A stretch of DNA of 64,000 bases from the NCBI GenBank assembly GCA_021770755.1, contig JAETQI010000003.1:103652-167651 (forward strand), in the 5' to 3' direction. Source of the DNA: Lachnospiraceae bacterium. Its GTDB lineage: Bacteria > Bacillota > Clostridia > Lachnospirales > Lachnospiraceae. The notes beneath the pieces are model-generated. The model had not been told where the DNA came from. It did not search any database and saw only the letters and a list, made by a program, of their open reading frames with translations. A program made the translations under genes and the position numbers. Shown here one piece after another: positions 27,439 through 39,057 of this stretch; positions within the stretch are counted from its first letter, which is position 1, and each line of letters starts with the position of its first letter.

Positions 27439-28113
27439 ATGGAACAATACAAGAAGGAATTTATCGAGTTTATGGTTGACAGCAATGTGCTGAAATTCGG
27501 AGAGTTTACATTAAAGAGCGGCAGGAAATCCCCGTTTTTTATGAATGCGGGGGCATATGTCACAGGCTCGCAGCTTAAAAAGCTCGGAGAGTACTACGCA
27601 AAGGCGATCTACGACAATTACGGCGCGGATTTCGACGTGCTCTTTGGACCGGCATACAAGGGGATTCCGCTCTCTGTGGCGACATCGATCGCGTTCAGTA
27701 CACTGTACGGCAGGGAGATCCGATACTGTTCCAACAGAAAAGAGGTGAAGGATCACGGCGATGTGGGGATCCTTCTCGGAAGTGACTTAAACGACGGTGA
27801 CCGGGTAGTCATCATTGAGGATGTCACGACCTCCGGAAAGTCGATCGAGGAGACTTTCCCCATACTGAGGGCACAGGCCAATGTGGATGTCGTGGGCATG
27901 ATGGTGAGCCTCAACCGCCAGGAGCGCGGTAAGACACAGCAGAACGCACTTGCGGAGATCCGCGAGATCTATGGCATCGAGACGGGAGCGATCGTCACGA
28001 TGGAGGAGGTTGTGGAACACCTGTACAACAAGACGTACAATGGCAGGGTGCTCATCGACGATAAGACGAAGGAAGCGATCGACGCATATTATGCACAGTA
28101 TGGAGCAAAATAG
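27439..28113 (+). CDS. pyrE: Orotate phosphoribosyltransferase
   Basis: Joins orotate to PRPP to form OMP, the substrate of PyrF encoded just upstream. 224 residues. The PRPP-binding motif is VVIIEDVTTSGKSIEET, preceded by the flexible-loop stretch RKEVKDHGD and the opening FGEFTLKSGRKSPFFMNAG. Start chosen at the ATG at 27439 with GGAGG eleven bases upstream; an in-frame GTG at 27421 lacks one. Followed after 34 bases by a small membrane protein gene. Confidence 0.94.
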   Translation: MEQYKKEFIEFMVDSNVLKFGEFTLKSGRKSPFFMNAGAYVTGSQLKKLGEYYAKAIYDNYGADFDVLFGPAYKGIPLSVATSIAFSTLYGREIRYCSNRKEVKDHGDVGILLGSDLNDGDRVVIIEDVTTSGKSIEETFPILRAQANVDVVGMMVSLNRQERGKTQQNALAEIREIYGIETGAIVTMEEVVEHLYNKTYNGRVLIDDKTKEAIDAYYAQYGAK

Positions 28114-28147
28114 CAAAGCGCAGTGATTTTGGAAATGGAGGATTGAG

Positions 28148-28300
28148 ATGGAAGAGAGAGTATATAAGGCAATGGGACGGGCAGGTGCGCTCTCGATCGT
28201 GCTGGGAGTGGTATCGATCGTCGTCGGGATGACAAGCGGCGTGATGCTGCTCATAAGCGGCGGCAGGCTTCTGGCAGGCAAATCAAAGATATTATTTTAG
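28148..28300 (+). CDS. Small one-helix membrane protein
   Basis: 50 residues beginning MEERVYKAMGRAGALS. A single hydrophobic segment (residues about 12-38, LSIVLGVVSIVVGMTSGVML) is followed by a basic C-terminus ending GKSKILF. GGAGG lies about nine bases before the ATG. The frame uses the same GC-rich codons as its neighbours and sits inside the pyrE cluster, which supports it as real. Function unknown. Confidence 0.7.
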   Translation: MEERVYKAMGRAGALSIVLGVVSIVVGMTSGVMLLISGGRLLAGKSKILF

Positions 28301-28305
28301 CATGG

Positions 28306-28329
28306 TGGGCATTTCATATGGAATGCCCA
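28306..28329 (+). terminator. Hairpin between two small membrane protein genes
   Basis: Arms TGGGCATT (28306-28313) and AATGCCCA (28322-28329), followed by only a few T's. It may attenuate the transcript rather than end it. Confidence 0.35.
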
Positions 28330-28377
28330 TTTCGCATACGCTCCGGGTATTGGCGGCGCGTGGCGGGAGGAGTGGGA

Positions 28378-28704
28378 ATGTTGCGGATCTTTGGCAGACA
28401 GGGATATATTTTTACAGATAAGAAAAATCCCAAATGGGGTATCATGTCAACGATACTGGGGCTGGTCGCGGGCGCCGCGATCTGTCTGGCGGTCCATCGG
28501 ACTTACCGGAATGGAGGCGCTGCGCTCATGCAGTATGGCGCGGCGGTGCTTCTGGCGCTGTTTTATGCGGCGGCAGGGCTGACGCTTGGGATCAGATCAT
28601 TGATGGAGAAGGATATTTTCAGGTTTTTTCCGGTCACTGGCATCTTTCTGAATGCACTTACAGTGATCGCAGGCGGTATTATTTTATATTTAGGAGTGAT
28701 ATGA
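28378..28704 (+). CDS. Three-helix membrane protein of unknown function
   Basis: 108 residues. A short basic N-terminus (MLRIFGRQGYIFTDKKNPKW) precedes three hydrophobic helices (IMSTILGLVAGAAICLAV, YGAAVLLALFYAAAGLTLG, and the C-terminal ALTVIAGGIILYLGVI). Start at 28378 with GGGAGGAG upstream; a longer frame to 28318 has no ribosome site. It ends one base before the aminopeptidase-like gene, so the two are tightly coupled. It resembles a DUF6142-type clostridial family, but I hold that weakly. Confidence 0.7.
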   Translation: MLRIFGRQGYIFTDKKNPKWGIMSTILGLVAGAAICLAVHRTYRNGGAALMQYGAAVLLALFYAAAGLTLGIRSLMEKDIFRFFPVTGIFLNALTVIAGGIILYLGVI

Positions 28705-28705
28705 G

Positions 28706-30790
28706 ATGGAGATTTTAAGAGAGAGATATGAACTCTCATGCGGCAGGATCAGGGAGATCGAGGCGGAACAGGAGGTAGCGGCGCAATACAGGGATTATTT
28801 TAAGAAAGTGGCAGCGTTTATCCTGCTGGTGGCGCGCTCCTGTGATGATCGCGACAATAGGAAAAAGGTCACAGGACTGGAGGCGCTCCGGGAGGAGAAC
28901 CGGATGCTGTACGAGGATATCCTGGGGGACAATTACGCCGTAAGCTATGCCAATCCGACTTATGCCTGTGGGAAGTTCGGGCTTGATATGGGTAGGCTTC
29001 TGGCATTTCTGTACACGGAGATCCGGGCGATGATCCCCTATGCGTTCGAGCAGCGGTACGAGGATCTGGTGATACGCATGGAGCTTTTTGTGGAGATCTA
29101 CAATGCATTTGCTTACACGCAGTCGGAGGCGGAGCTGCTCACCCTGCCGGAGAAGGCGGCCGTTCCCAACACAAATGATATCAGGGATACGCTGTACTGG
29201 TTTGTGAGCGACTACTCAGAGACAGCCGCCAGCTACCGGGTGCGCAGCCTTGTGGATGCGGACTGTGACTTTGCAGTCCGGATCGTGGAGGACAGTGATC
29301 TGGACGATCTGCGGTATCTGTACCAGTATGGCGAGTATGTGTCGCCGGATGTGGAGAAGATGGCGCAGTATCTGAACTCGCTGCCGGATGAGCGCATCCG
29401 GCTGATGGCGGACACATACACAGAGGGCTACCGCATGGGATTTGAGAAGGCGCATGTGGATCTTGGCAAAAAGAAAACCGTTGATCTTCACTATATGCTC
29501 GGGTTTGAGCGCGTGGTGAGGGCGGCGGTCGCAAATTTTGCCAGGATGGGATTGAAGCCGACGATCTGCCGGTGCGAGAACAATATCTTTGCCAAGTCGG
29601 TGGTGCGCAAGCGGGGATATTTCGGGGCGGATGCCAACAGGCAGTTTCTGTATGACCACAAGGACGACATCGCGCTGTTCCTCGACAAGAAGCTTGTGAA
29701 CAGAAAACTCGAGGTGCTTAAGAATGCCTACGAGGCGGTGAAGGAACAGGCGGCAGTGTATGCGGGACCGGCAGTCATCGAAGTGTTTGGCGAGCTTCCC
29801 TTTGCGCCTGAGTCCAAGGATGAGGCGTGCAGCCTGGATGCGGAGCAGCAAAAGATGTCGGCGGAGCTAAAGGGTGCGTCACAAAACATCGTCAGCAGCT
29901 ACATCAATGAGGAGGAGAGGAGCTTCACGATCATTGCGTTTCCGGTTCCGGGTATCGGGGAGCGCTTTGTGGAGATCTTTGACGAGACGATCCGGCTCAA
30001 CACGCTGGACTACAAGACATATGAGCGCATACAGGCGACGATCATCGACACGCTCAACAAAGCGGCGTATGTGGAAGTCAAGGGCATGAACGGAAACAGG
30101 ACAGACCTTCGGGTGATGCTCTATCCGCTGTCGGATCCCGGGAAGGAATCCATCTTTGAGAACTGTGTCGCGGATGTCAATATCCCTGTCGGTGAAGTGT
30201 TCACATCGCCGGTGCTTGAGGGGACAAACGGCAGGCTCCACGTCAGACGCGTGTTCTTGAACGAGCTGGAGTATCACGATCTCGAGATCGGCTTTAAGGA
30301 TGGAATGACCACCGATTATACCTGCGCGAACTTTGACAGCGAGGAGAAGAACAAGGCGTATATCAAGGCAAATGTGCTGTACCACTACGATTCGCTCCCG
30401 ATCGGGGAGTTTGCGATCGGTACGAACACGACAGCGTACATGACGGCAAAGAAGTATGATATCGCCAATCTGTTCCCGATCCTGATCGCGGAGAAGACAG
30501 GGCCGCACTTTGCGGTCGGTGACACCTGCTATTCAAGGAGCGAGGAAGTCCGGATATACAATGAGGACGGCAGGGAAGTCGTCGCAAAGGATAACGCGGT
30601 ATCGATCCTGCGCAAGACAGATCCGTCGAAAGCGTATTTTGCGTGCCACACGGATATCACGATACCTTACGACGAGCTGGGCTCCATCATCGCGTACGGC
30701 AAAGACGGCGCGGCGTATCCCATCATAGAAAAGGGGCGCTTTGTGCTGGCAGGGACAGAGGAGCTGAATGAGCCGTTCGAAATTTGTTAA
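28706..30790 (+). CDS. M29-type aminopeptidase-like protein with long N-terminal extension
   Basis: 694 residues. The C-terminal half (about 400-694) has motifs of the M29 (AmpS/aminopeptidase T) metallo-aminopeptidases: VNIPVGEVFTSPVLEGTNG, GEFAIGTNTTAY, KTGPHFAVGDTCYS and CHTDITIPYDEL, which hold the Glu and His metal ligands. The first 380 residues are acidic, helical and not part of the usual 400-residue enzyme; I do not recognise a domain there. It may serve in substrate selection or oligomerisation. RBS-like AGGAGTGATATGAG precedes the ATG, one base after the membrane protein gene. Probably a cytoplasmic peptidase. Confidence 0.75.
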   Translation: MEILRERYELSCGRIREIEAEQEVAAQYRDYFKKVAAFILLVARSCDDRDNRKKVTGLEALREENRMLYEDILGDNYAVSYANPTYACGKFGLDMGRLLAFLYTEIRAMIPYAFEQRYEDLVIRMELFVEIYNAFAYTQSEAELLTLPEKAAVPNTNDIRDTLYWFVSDYSETAASYRVRSLVDADCDFAVRIVEDSDLDDLRYLYQYGEYVSPDVEKMAQYLNSLPDERIRLMADTYTEGYRMGFEKAHVDLGKKKTVDLHYMLGFERVVRAAVANFARMGLKPTICRCENNIFAKSVVRKRGYFGADANRQFLYDHKDDIALFLDKKLVNRKLEVLKNAYEAVKEQAAVYAGPAVIEVFGELPFAPESKDEACSLDAEQQKMSAELKGASQNIVSSYINEEERSFTIIAFPVPGIGERFVEIFDETIRLNTLDYKTYERIQATIIDTLNKAAYVEVKGMNGNRTDLRVMLYPLSDPGKESIFENCVADVNIPVGEVFTSPVLEGTNGRLHVRRVFLNELEYHDLEIGFKDGMTTDYTCANFDSEEKNKAYIKANVLYHYDSLPIGEFAIGTNTTAYMTAKKYDIANLFPILIAEKTGPHFAVGDTCYSRSEEVRIYNEDGREVVAKDNAVSILRKTDPSKAYFACHTDITIPYDELGSIIAYGKDGAAYPIIEKGRFVLAGTEELNEPFEIC

Positions 30791-30805
30791 ATTTTGAATA
30801 ATTTG

Positions 30806-30834
30806 TTGACGTATGAAGGTATTGTCTGTAAACT
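30806..30834 (+). promoter_or_regulatory. Promoter of the purE-purM-purN-purD operon
   Basis: TTGACG (30806-30811), 17-base spacer, TAAACT (30829-30834). The leader to the purE ATG is only about 30 bases, which leaves no room for a purine riboswitch. Confidence 0.6.
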
Positions 30835-30869
30835 ATAAGGGGTTAGAAGTAATATATTGGAGGTTGGCT

Positions 30870-31379
30870 ATGGCACAGGTTGGAATTGTGATGGGGTCCG
30901 ATTCGGATATGCCCGTCATGGCAAAGGCGGCAGATATATTGGAGGAACTCGGCGTTTCTTATGAGATGGCGATCATCTCGGCACACAGGGAGCCGGATGT
31001 GTTTTTTGAGTATGCAAAGACTGCGGAGGAGAAGGGATTTAAGGTGATCATCGCCGGGGCGGGAATGGCAGCCCACCTGCCGGGGATGTGCGCTGCGATA
31101 TTTCCGATGCCTGTCATCGGCATTCCGATGCACACGACGTCCCTTGGCGGGCGCGATTCGCTGTACTCGATCGTACAGATGCCGTCGGGCATCCCGGTAG
31201 CGACAGTGGCGATCAACGGCGGTGCCAATGCGGGGCTTCTTGCGGCGAAGATCCTTGCGACATCGGACAGCGGACTGCTCGCGAAGCTCAAGGACTATTC
31301 CGCAAAGCTTAAGGAGCAGGTCATGGCAAAGGATGCAAAGCTGCAGGAGATCGGATACCGTGAGTATCTCGCAAAATGA
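30870..31379 (+). CDS. purE: N5-carboxyaminoimidazole ribonucleotide mutase
   Basis: Converts N5-CAIR to CAIR in purine synthesis. 169 residues, class I PurE length. Motifs: VGIVMGSDSDMPVM near the start, ISAHREPD with the catalytic His, AGAGMAAHLPGM, and GGRDSLYSIVQMPSGIPVATV. Start at 30870 after TTGGAGG; a longer in-frame start at 30813 overlaps the promoter and lacks a site. First gene of the purE-purM-purN-purD group; purK is not present here. Confidence 0.96.
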   Translation: MAQVGIVMGSDSDMPVMAKAADILEELGVSYEMAIISAHREPDVFFEYAKTAEEKGFKVIIAGAGMAAHLPGMCAAIFPMPVIGIPMHTTSLGGRDSLYSIVQMPSGIPVATVAINGGANAGLLAAKILATSDSGLLAKLKDYSAKLKEQVMAKDAKLQEIGYREYLAK

Positions 31380-31410
31380 TGGAGCGGGACGGATATAATA
31401 GGAGGAGATT

Positions 31411-32436
31411 ATGGACTACAAGAACGCAGGTGTTGATATTGAAGCTGGGTATCAGTCGGTGGAGCTGATGAAGAAGTATGTGAAAGAGACAATGCGTCCG
31501 GAGGTGCTTGGAGGGATCGGCGGTTTCTCGGGGGCATTTTCCATGGAGGCGATCAAGAACATGGAAAAGCCGACGCTCGTCTCAGGTACGGACGGGGTGG
31601 GAACCAAGATCAAGCTGGCATTTCTGATGGATAAGCACGACACGGTCGGCATAGACTGTGTGGCGATGTGTGTCAACGATATCGCATGTGCGGGCGGTGA
31701 GCCGCTGTTTTTCCTTGATTATATCGCCTGCGGAAAGAATGAGCCGGCAAAGATCGCGACGATCGTGAAAGGGGTGGCTGAAGGATGCAGGCAGTGCGGA
31801 GCGGCGCTGATCGGCGGCGAGACCGCGGAGCATCCGGGGCTGATGCCGGAGGATGAGTACGATCTTGCAGGATTTGCGGTGGGGGTTGTCGACGAGAAGG
31901 ATCTGATCACAGGCGCCAACCTTAAGGCGGGCGATGTGCTGATCGGTATCGCGTCGAGCGGTGTGCACAGCAACGGCTTTTCCCTTGTCAGAAAAGTGTT
32001 CGAAATGACAAAGGAGAGTCTGGACACTTATTATGACGAGCTGGGAAAGACGCTTGGCGAGGCGCTGATCGAGCCGACGATCATCTATGTGAAGGCATTA
32101 AAAAGCATCAGGGACAACGGTGTCACGATCAAGGCGTGCAGCCACATCACGGGCGGCGGATTTTATGAGAATGTGCCGCGGATGCTCCATGACGGCGTTC
32201 ACGCGGTGATCAGAAAGGACAGCTATACGGTTCCGGCGATATTCCGGCTGCTGCAGGAGAAGGGCAGCATCGACGAACATATGATGTACAATACATACAA
32301 CATGGGTATCGGCATGATCGTTGCCGTCGATCCCGCCGATGCGGACAGGGCGATGGCGGCAGTCAGGGCAGCGGGCGAGACGTGCCATGTGATCGGCGAG
32401 ATCACGGACGGCGACAAGGGAGTAACGATATGCTGA
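31411..32436 (+). CDS. purM: Phosphoribosylaminoimidazole synthetase (AIR synthetase)
   Basis: ATP-dependent ring closure of FGAM to AIR, directly after the PurL step. 341 residues. Motifs include the opening [55 protein letters not shown] and the C-terminal [20 protein letters not shown] precedes the ATG. Its stop overlaps the purN start by seven bases, indicating coupled translation. Confidence 0.96.
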   Translation: MDYKNAGVDIEAGYQSVELMKKYVKETMRPEVLGGIGGFSGAFSMEAIKNMEKPTLVSGTDGVGTKIKLAFLMDKHDTVGIDCVAMCVNDIACAGGEPLFFLDYIACGKNEPAKIATIVKGVAEGCRQCGAALIGGETAEHPGLMPEDEYDLAGFAVGVVDEKDLITGANLKAGDVLIGIASSGVHSNGFSLVRKVFEMTKESLDTYYDELGKTLGEALIEPTIIYVKALKSIRDNGVTIKACSHITGGGFYENVPRMLHDGVHAVIRKDSYTVPAIFRLLQEKGSIDEHMMYNTYNMGIGMIVAVDPADADRAMAAVRAAGETCHVIGEITDGDKGVTIC

Positions 32437-33023
32437 GAATATGTGTGTGCGTGTCCGGCGGCGGGACGAATCTCCAGGCAGTCGTGGACGCTATCGATGC
32501 GGGAAAGATCACAAATGCGCAGATCGTGCGGGTGATCAGCAACAACAAAGGAGCCTTTGCGCTGGAGCGCGCAAAGAACAGGGGGATCGATGCGGTTTCC
32601 GTATCGCCGAAGGACTATGAGGACAGGGAACATTTTAACGAGGCATTTTTAGACTGTGTGGACGAGGCGGCGCCTGACCTGATCGTGCTGGCAGGTTTTT
32701 TGGTGGTACTTCCGCCGATGATGATCAAGAAGTACGAAGGGCGCATCATCAATATCCATCCGGCGCTGATCCCCTCATTTTGCGGGAAAGGATTTTATGG
32801 CCTGAAAGTGCATGAGGCGGTGCTGGCGCGCGGTGTGAAGATCACCGGCGCCACGGTACATTTTGTGGACGAGGGGACGGACACCGGGCCGATCATCCTG
32901 CAGAAGGCAGTGGAGGTGCTTCCGGGGGATACGCCCAAGGTACTCCAGCAGCGTGTCATGGAGCAGGCAGAGTGGGTGATCCTGCCGCAGGCGATCAATA
33001 TGATCGCAAACGGACTGCTCTGA
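32430..33023 (+). CDS. purN: Glycinamide ribonucleotide formyltransferase
   Basis: Transfers formyl from 10-formyl-tetrahydrofolate to GAR. 197 residues, normal for PurN. The opening [18 protein letters not shown] binds the ribose phosphate; [10 protein letters not shown] supplies the catalytic Asn/His; and [17 protein letters not shown] holds the catalytic Asp. Start at 32430 lies inside the last codons of purM. It is the folate-dependent enzyme, so its activity depends on reduced folate (folA is 27 kb away). Confidence 0.95.
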   Translation: MLRICVCVSGGGTNLQAVVDAIDAGKITNAQIVRVISNNKGAFALERAKNRGIDAVSVSPKDYEDREHFNEAFLDCVDEAAPDLIVLAGFLVVLPPMMIKKYEGRIINIHPALIPSFCGKGFYGLKVHEAVLARGVKITGATVHFVDEGTDTGPIILQKAVEVLPGDTPKVLQQRVMEQAEWVILPQAINMIANGLL

Positions 33024-33075
33024 TGTGAGGATATTGAAATAGATATTGAGAAGAGGAAAGGATAGGGAGAGCGGC

Positions 33076-34350
33076 ATGAAAGTTTTAATCGTAGGAAGCG
33101 GCGGGCGCGAACATGCGATCGCTGCCAGTGTGGCAAAAAGCCCGAGAGTCGACAAGATCTATTGTGCGCCCGGAAATGCAGGGATCGGACAGATCGCGGA
33201 GTGTGTGGCGATCGGTGCGATGGAGTTTGACAAGCTTGCAGCCTTTGCGAAGGAAAACCAGATCGATCTTGCGATTATTGGTATGGACGATCCGCTGGTG
33301 GGCGGTATCGTCGATGTGTTTGAGTCGGAGGGGATCCGGGTGTTCGGACCTAGGAAGAACGCGGCGATCCTCGAGGGTTCCAAGGCGTTTTCCAAGGATC
33401 TGATGAAGAAATACAACATACCGACGGCAGCATATGAAAACTTTGACGATGCGGACAAGGCGCTGGCATATCTGGAAACGGCAAGCTTTCCGATCGTGCT
33501 GAAGGCGGATGGGCTGGCGCTTGGCAAGGGCGTGCTGATCTGCAATACGCTGGAGGAGGCAAGGGCTGGCGTCCGCTCGATCATGTTGGATAAGCAGTTT
33601 GGAACAGCCGGCAACCGCATGGTGATCGAGGAATTTATGACAGGACGCGAGGTATCGGTGCTGTCCTATGTAGATGGCAGGACGATCAGGACGATGACAT
33701 CCGCGCAGGATCACAAGCGCGCACAGGACGGGGATCAGGGACTGAACACAGGCGGTATGGGAACATTCTCGCCAAGCCCGTTTTATACAGCCGAGGTGGA
33801 CGAATACTGCAGAGAGCATATCTATCAGGCGACGGTTGACGCGATGGCGGCGGAGGGAAGAGCATTTAAAGGAATCATCTTCTTTGGCCTGATGCTGACC
33901 CCCAGTGGTCCCAAAGTGCTGGAGTACAATGCAAGATTCGGCGATCCCGAGGCGCAGGTGGTGCTTCCGCGCATGAAAAATGATATGATCGACGTTGTGG
34001 AGGCGTGTATCGACGGGAGACTGGACGAGATCGATCTCCAATTCGAGGATAATGCGGCAGTCTGTGTCGTGCTTGCGAGCGACGGTTATCCGGTCAGGTA
34101 TGACAAGGGGCTTGAGATCAGGGGACTGGAGCGGTTTGAAGGCAGGGACGGGTATTATTGTTTCCACGCGGGGACAAAGCTCGACGAGAACGGAAAGTTT
34201 GTCACCAACGGAGGGCGTGTGCTGGGTGTGACGGCAAAGGGGGCAGACCTTAAGGAAGCCAGGGCAAATGCGTACGCAGCAACAGAGTGGGTTGACTTTG
34301 ACAATAAATATATGCGCCACGATATCGGGAAAGCGATCGACGAGGCGTGA
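33076..34350 (+). CDS. purD: Phosphoribosylamine-glycine ligase
   Basis: ATP-grasp enzyme making GAR from phosphoribosylamine and glycine. 424 residues. The opening MKVLIVGSGGREHAIA, the ATP-grasp stretch FPIVLKADGLALGKGV, the PurD signature SAQDHKRAQDGDQGLNTGGM, and FNARFGDPEAQ-type metal site (here YNARFGDPEAQVVL) are all seen. Start at 33076 after AGGGAG. Last enzyme of the local purine group; the gene for an SH3-domain membrane protein starts 13 bases later and probably shares the transcript. Confidence 0.96.
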   Translation: MKVLIVGSGGREHAIAASVAKSPRVDKIYCAPGNAGIGQIAECVAIGAMEFDKLAAFAKENQIDLAIIGMDDPLVGGIVDVFESEGIRVFGPRKNAAILEGSKAFSKDLMKKYNIPTAAYENFDDADKALAYLETASFPIVLKADGLALGKGVLICNTLEEARAGVRSIMLDKQFGTAGNRMVIEEFMTGREVSVLSYVDGRTIRTMTSAQDHKRAQDGDQGLNTGGMGTFSPSPFYTAEVDEYCREHIYQATVDAMAAEGRAFKGIIFFGLMLTPSGPKVLEYNARFGDPEAQVVLPRMKNDMIDVVEACIDGRLDEIDLQFEDNAAVCVVLASDGYPVRYDKGLEIRGLERFEGRDGYYCFHAGTKLDENGKFVTNGGRVLGVTAKGADLKEARANAYAATEWVDFDNKYMRHDIGKAIDEA

Positions 34351-34363
34351 CAGGAGTATAATC

Positions 34364-35953
34364 ATGGAAAAGAACAAAAGAAACGGAATAAGGCACATAT
34401 TGGCAGCAGTGCTTTTTATCATGGTGATGAGCGTCGGGATGGTCTGTCTTGCCGATGCGAAAGGTACCGTGATCGCAAAGAGCGCGGTGATCAGGGCGTC
34501 TGCCGATCCCAACAGTGAGAAGCTGGCAAGCGTACCGTCGGGAAAGGTAATCGACATCATCAGCAAGACGACAGGGACGGACGGCAAGGAATGGTATCAG
34601 GTTTATGTGGATTCTGAGCAGAAAGGCTACATCAGAAGCGATCTGATCAAGTTAAGCGACGGGGCGAGCGTGCCGACGACCCAGAACGGGGCAGCCTCGA
34701 CGACACAGCCTGCGGACACGACGCCGACTACGGCGAATCCGGTGGATCCAAGACAGGTCAGCGTCATAAGCAATAACACGAATATCAGGGAGAGTGCTTC
34801 CACGAATTCTGCATCGAGAGCCAAGGCGAACCGGGGAATGATACTGACGGTAGTCGGTGAGGCAGACGGCGCGGACGGCAAGAAGTGGTATCAGGTGACT
34901 TTCACTTACAATAACGAGGAGAAGAACGGTTTTATCCGTTCCGATCTGGTGACGACGGACAATGTTCCCAACGACCCTGCGACATCGCAGATCACAGGGG
35001 AGGGAGCGGGGGAGGAGCAGCCGCCAGCGGAGACAACCCCTCCGGAAGAGCAGCAGCCAGAACAGCCAGCAGAGACGCCGCCAGCAGAGAACAACAATGT
35101 CATTCCTATGAATGTGGACGAGGCTCCGTACATCATGCCGGGATTTGAGCTGATCACACTCAGCGCGGATGGGCAGGGGTACAATGCCTACAAAAACGGT
35201 CCGTTCCTGATCTTCTATGGGCAGAAGGCAAACGGTGAGCAGGGGTGGTTCCTCTTCGACGCGGAGAATCATATCTATCAGCGGTATGTCTACACGACAG
35301 ACGGGGTTACGCCGCCGAATGAAGGGCTTGGTGCTGTCGGGCTGATCCCGGTGATCGTTCTCGTGGTCATCATAGTGATCCTTGTGGCAGTGGTAGGACT
35401 GCTGCTGATCAAACTCAAAGGGCAGGGAACGTCATATAAGCGGTACAAAGGCTACGACGATGACGATGACGACGATCAGGATGATGACATAGAGGATCTG
35501 GAGGATCTGGAGGATGACGACGATGAGGAGCCGCAGCCGCCAAGGCGTCCGCAGGGACCGCAGGCAGTGAGGCGTCCGCAGGGATCGCCTGCCGGAAACG
35601 CGCCGCAGGGACAGCCGGCAAGACGTCCGCAGAGCCAGCAGCCGCCAAGACATCCGCAGAGCCAGCAGCCGCCAAGGCGTCCGCAGGGAAGCCTCTCAGG
35701 GGGCGCCCCGCAGGGAAATGCAGGGGGACAGCCGCAAAGACGCTCACAGGGAGGAAATCCTTCCAACAATGGAGGTGCAAGACCGCAGGGCGGACAGCCG
35801 CCAAGGCGCCCGCAGGGAAATGCAGGGGGACAGCCGCAAAGACGCCCGCAGCCGCAGAATGACAGAGTCCCGAATGAGAAGGGACAGGCGAAGGGATATA
35901 AGGCAAAGAATCTCCTGGATGACGACGACATGGATTTTATGGATATAGAATAA
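34364..35953 (+). CDS. SH3-domain membrane protein with acidic and proline/arginine-rich cytoplasmic tail
   Basis: 529 residues. An N-terminal signal or anchor helix (about 9-30) is followed by two bacterial SH3 domains (about 33-95 and 125-205; each has an IRASADPNSEKLASVP- or IRESASTNSASRAKAN-like start and a KxWYQVxV core). A Pro/Glu linker comes next, then an unrecognised domain (about 240-315), a membrane helix (about 327-350), an Asp/Glu run (about 364-391), and a tail of repeated P-P-R-R-P-Q-G units to residue 505. SH3 domains of this kind bind cell-wall peptides, so it may link wall and cytoplasm. It sits 13 bases after purD, without an obvious metabolic link. Confidence 0.8.
   Translation: MEKNKRNGIRHILAAVLFIMVMSVGMVCLADAKGTVIAKSAVIRASADPNSEKLASVPSGKVIDIISKTTGTDGKEWYQVYVDSEQKGYIRSDLIKLSDGASVPTTQNGAASTTQPADTTPTTANPVDPRQVSVISNNTNIRESASTNSASRAKANRGMILTVVGEADGADGKKWYQVTFTYNNEEKNGFIRSDLVTTDNVPNDPATSQITGEGAGEEQPPAETTPPEEQQPEQPAETPPAENNNVIPMNVDEAPYIMPGFELITLSADGQGYNAYKNGPFLIFYGQKANGEQGWFLFDAENHIYQRYVYTTDGVTPPNEGLGAVGLIPVIVLVVIIVILVAVVGLLLIKLKGQGTSYKRYKGYDDDDDDDQDDDIEDLEDLEDDDDEEPQPPRRPQGPQAVRRPQGSPAGNAPQGQPARRPQSQQPPRHPQSQQPPRRPQGSLSGGAPQGNAGGQPQRRSQGGNPSNNGGARPQGGQPPRRPQGNAGGQPQRRPQPQNDRVPNEKGQAKGYKAKNLLDDDDMDFMDIE
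35533..35850. repeat. Repeated CCGCCAAGACGTCCGCAG-type units in the SH3-protein gene
   Basis: Imperfect repeats of about 15-30 bases, including two near-identical 50-base blocks around 35716-35751 and 35816-35850 (both encode GNAGGQPQRR). They encode the P-P-R-R-P-Q-G tail and should vary in number between strains. Confidence 0.7.
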
Positions 35954-35959
35954 AAAACG

Positions 35960-35994
35960 AAAGAACCTGTCTGAACGGATCAGACAGGTTCTTT
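35960..35994 (+). terminator. Intrinsic terminator after the SH3-protein gene
   Basis: Arms AAAGAACCTGTCTGA (35960-35974) and its perfect complement (35980-35994) with a five-base loop, followed by a short T-containing stretch. Confidence 0.8.
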
Positions 35995-36028
35995 GTGATC
36001 AGTACTTTCTTAAAAATCTATAATTTCC

Positions 36029-36057
36029 TTGTATACATTTTGCCAGTGTGCTAGAAT
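36029..36057 (+). promoter_or_regulatory. Promoter of the gntR-clpC operon
   Basis: TTGTAT (36029-36034), 17-base spacer, TAGAAT (36052-36057). It places the start about 30 bases before the GntR ATG. No CtsR heptad operator is visible. Confidence 0.65.
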
Positions 36058-36096
36058 CTATATAACAGCCGATCGATGAAAGGAGCGTGGGGACAA

Positions 36097-36468
36097 ATGT
36101 ATATAGAGATTGATTTTAACAGTGATGAAGCCCTTTATCTACAACTGCGCAACCAGATCATAATCGGGATAGCCACATCTCAGTTTCAGGAAGGAGACAC
36201 GCTTCCCTCCGTGAGACAGCTTGCAGATACGATCGGTATCAACATGCATACCGTCAACAAAGCGTATTCCGTGTTAAAGCAGGAGGGCTTTGTGAAGGTG
36301 GACCGCAGAAAAGGCGCGGTGATCGCGATCGATATCGACAAGATGCAGGCGAAGGAGGATCTAAAGCGCGATATGCAGGTGCTGCTCGCAAAGAGTAGCT
36401 GCAAGCGGATCTCGAGGGAGGAAGTGCATGCACTGATCGACGAGATCTACGAGGGCTATGAGGAATAA
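36097..36468 (+). CDS. GntR-family regulator, short YtrA-like type
   Basis: 123 residues with only the winged-helix DNA-binding domain (ALYLQLRNQIIIGIATSQF, then LPSVRQLADTIGINMHTVNKAY) and a short helical tail, as in the YtrA subgroup. These regulators usually sit before ABC transporter genes, but here the next gene is clpC, 39 bases downstream. It may therefore control clpC or itself. Start at 36097, after GGAGCGTGGGG; a longer frame begins at 36076 within the ribosome site. Confidence 0.85.
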   Translation: MYIEIDFNSDEALYLQLRNQIIIGIATSQFQEGDTLPSVRQLADTIGINMHTVNKAYSVLKQEGFVKVDRRKGAVIAIDIDKMQAKEDLKRDMQVLLAKSSCKRISREEVHALIDEIYEGYEE

Positions 36469-36507
36469 AATCATGAGAATCAAAAAATAACATGGAGGCA
36501 TGGGAAA

Positions 36508-38970
<2,463 letters not shown>

Positions 38971-39057
38971 AATGTTGTGGAAAAAGACAAAAAGATAGTA
39001 TATGATGATAGTGTAAGCGAAATTTAATGCTAATAAACTTTTAGGAGGACAAATGAA

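Noticed and set aside
30791..30869. Purine riboswitch before purE
   Set aside because: The leader is only about 30 bases after the likely promoter, too short for the aptamer, and none of its conserved loops is present.
33085..34587. 500-codon open frame on the minus strand opposite purD
   Set aside because: It mirrors the purD frame, lacks a ribosome site and is rich in His/Arg/Leu without any motif; purD is certain.
35533..35850. Possible CRISPR array in the SH3-protein gene
   Set aside because: Units are irregular and encode P-P-R-R-P-Q-G repeats in one open frame.
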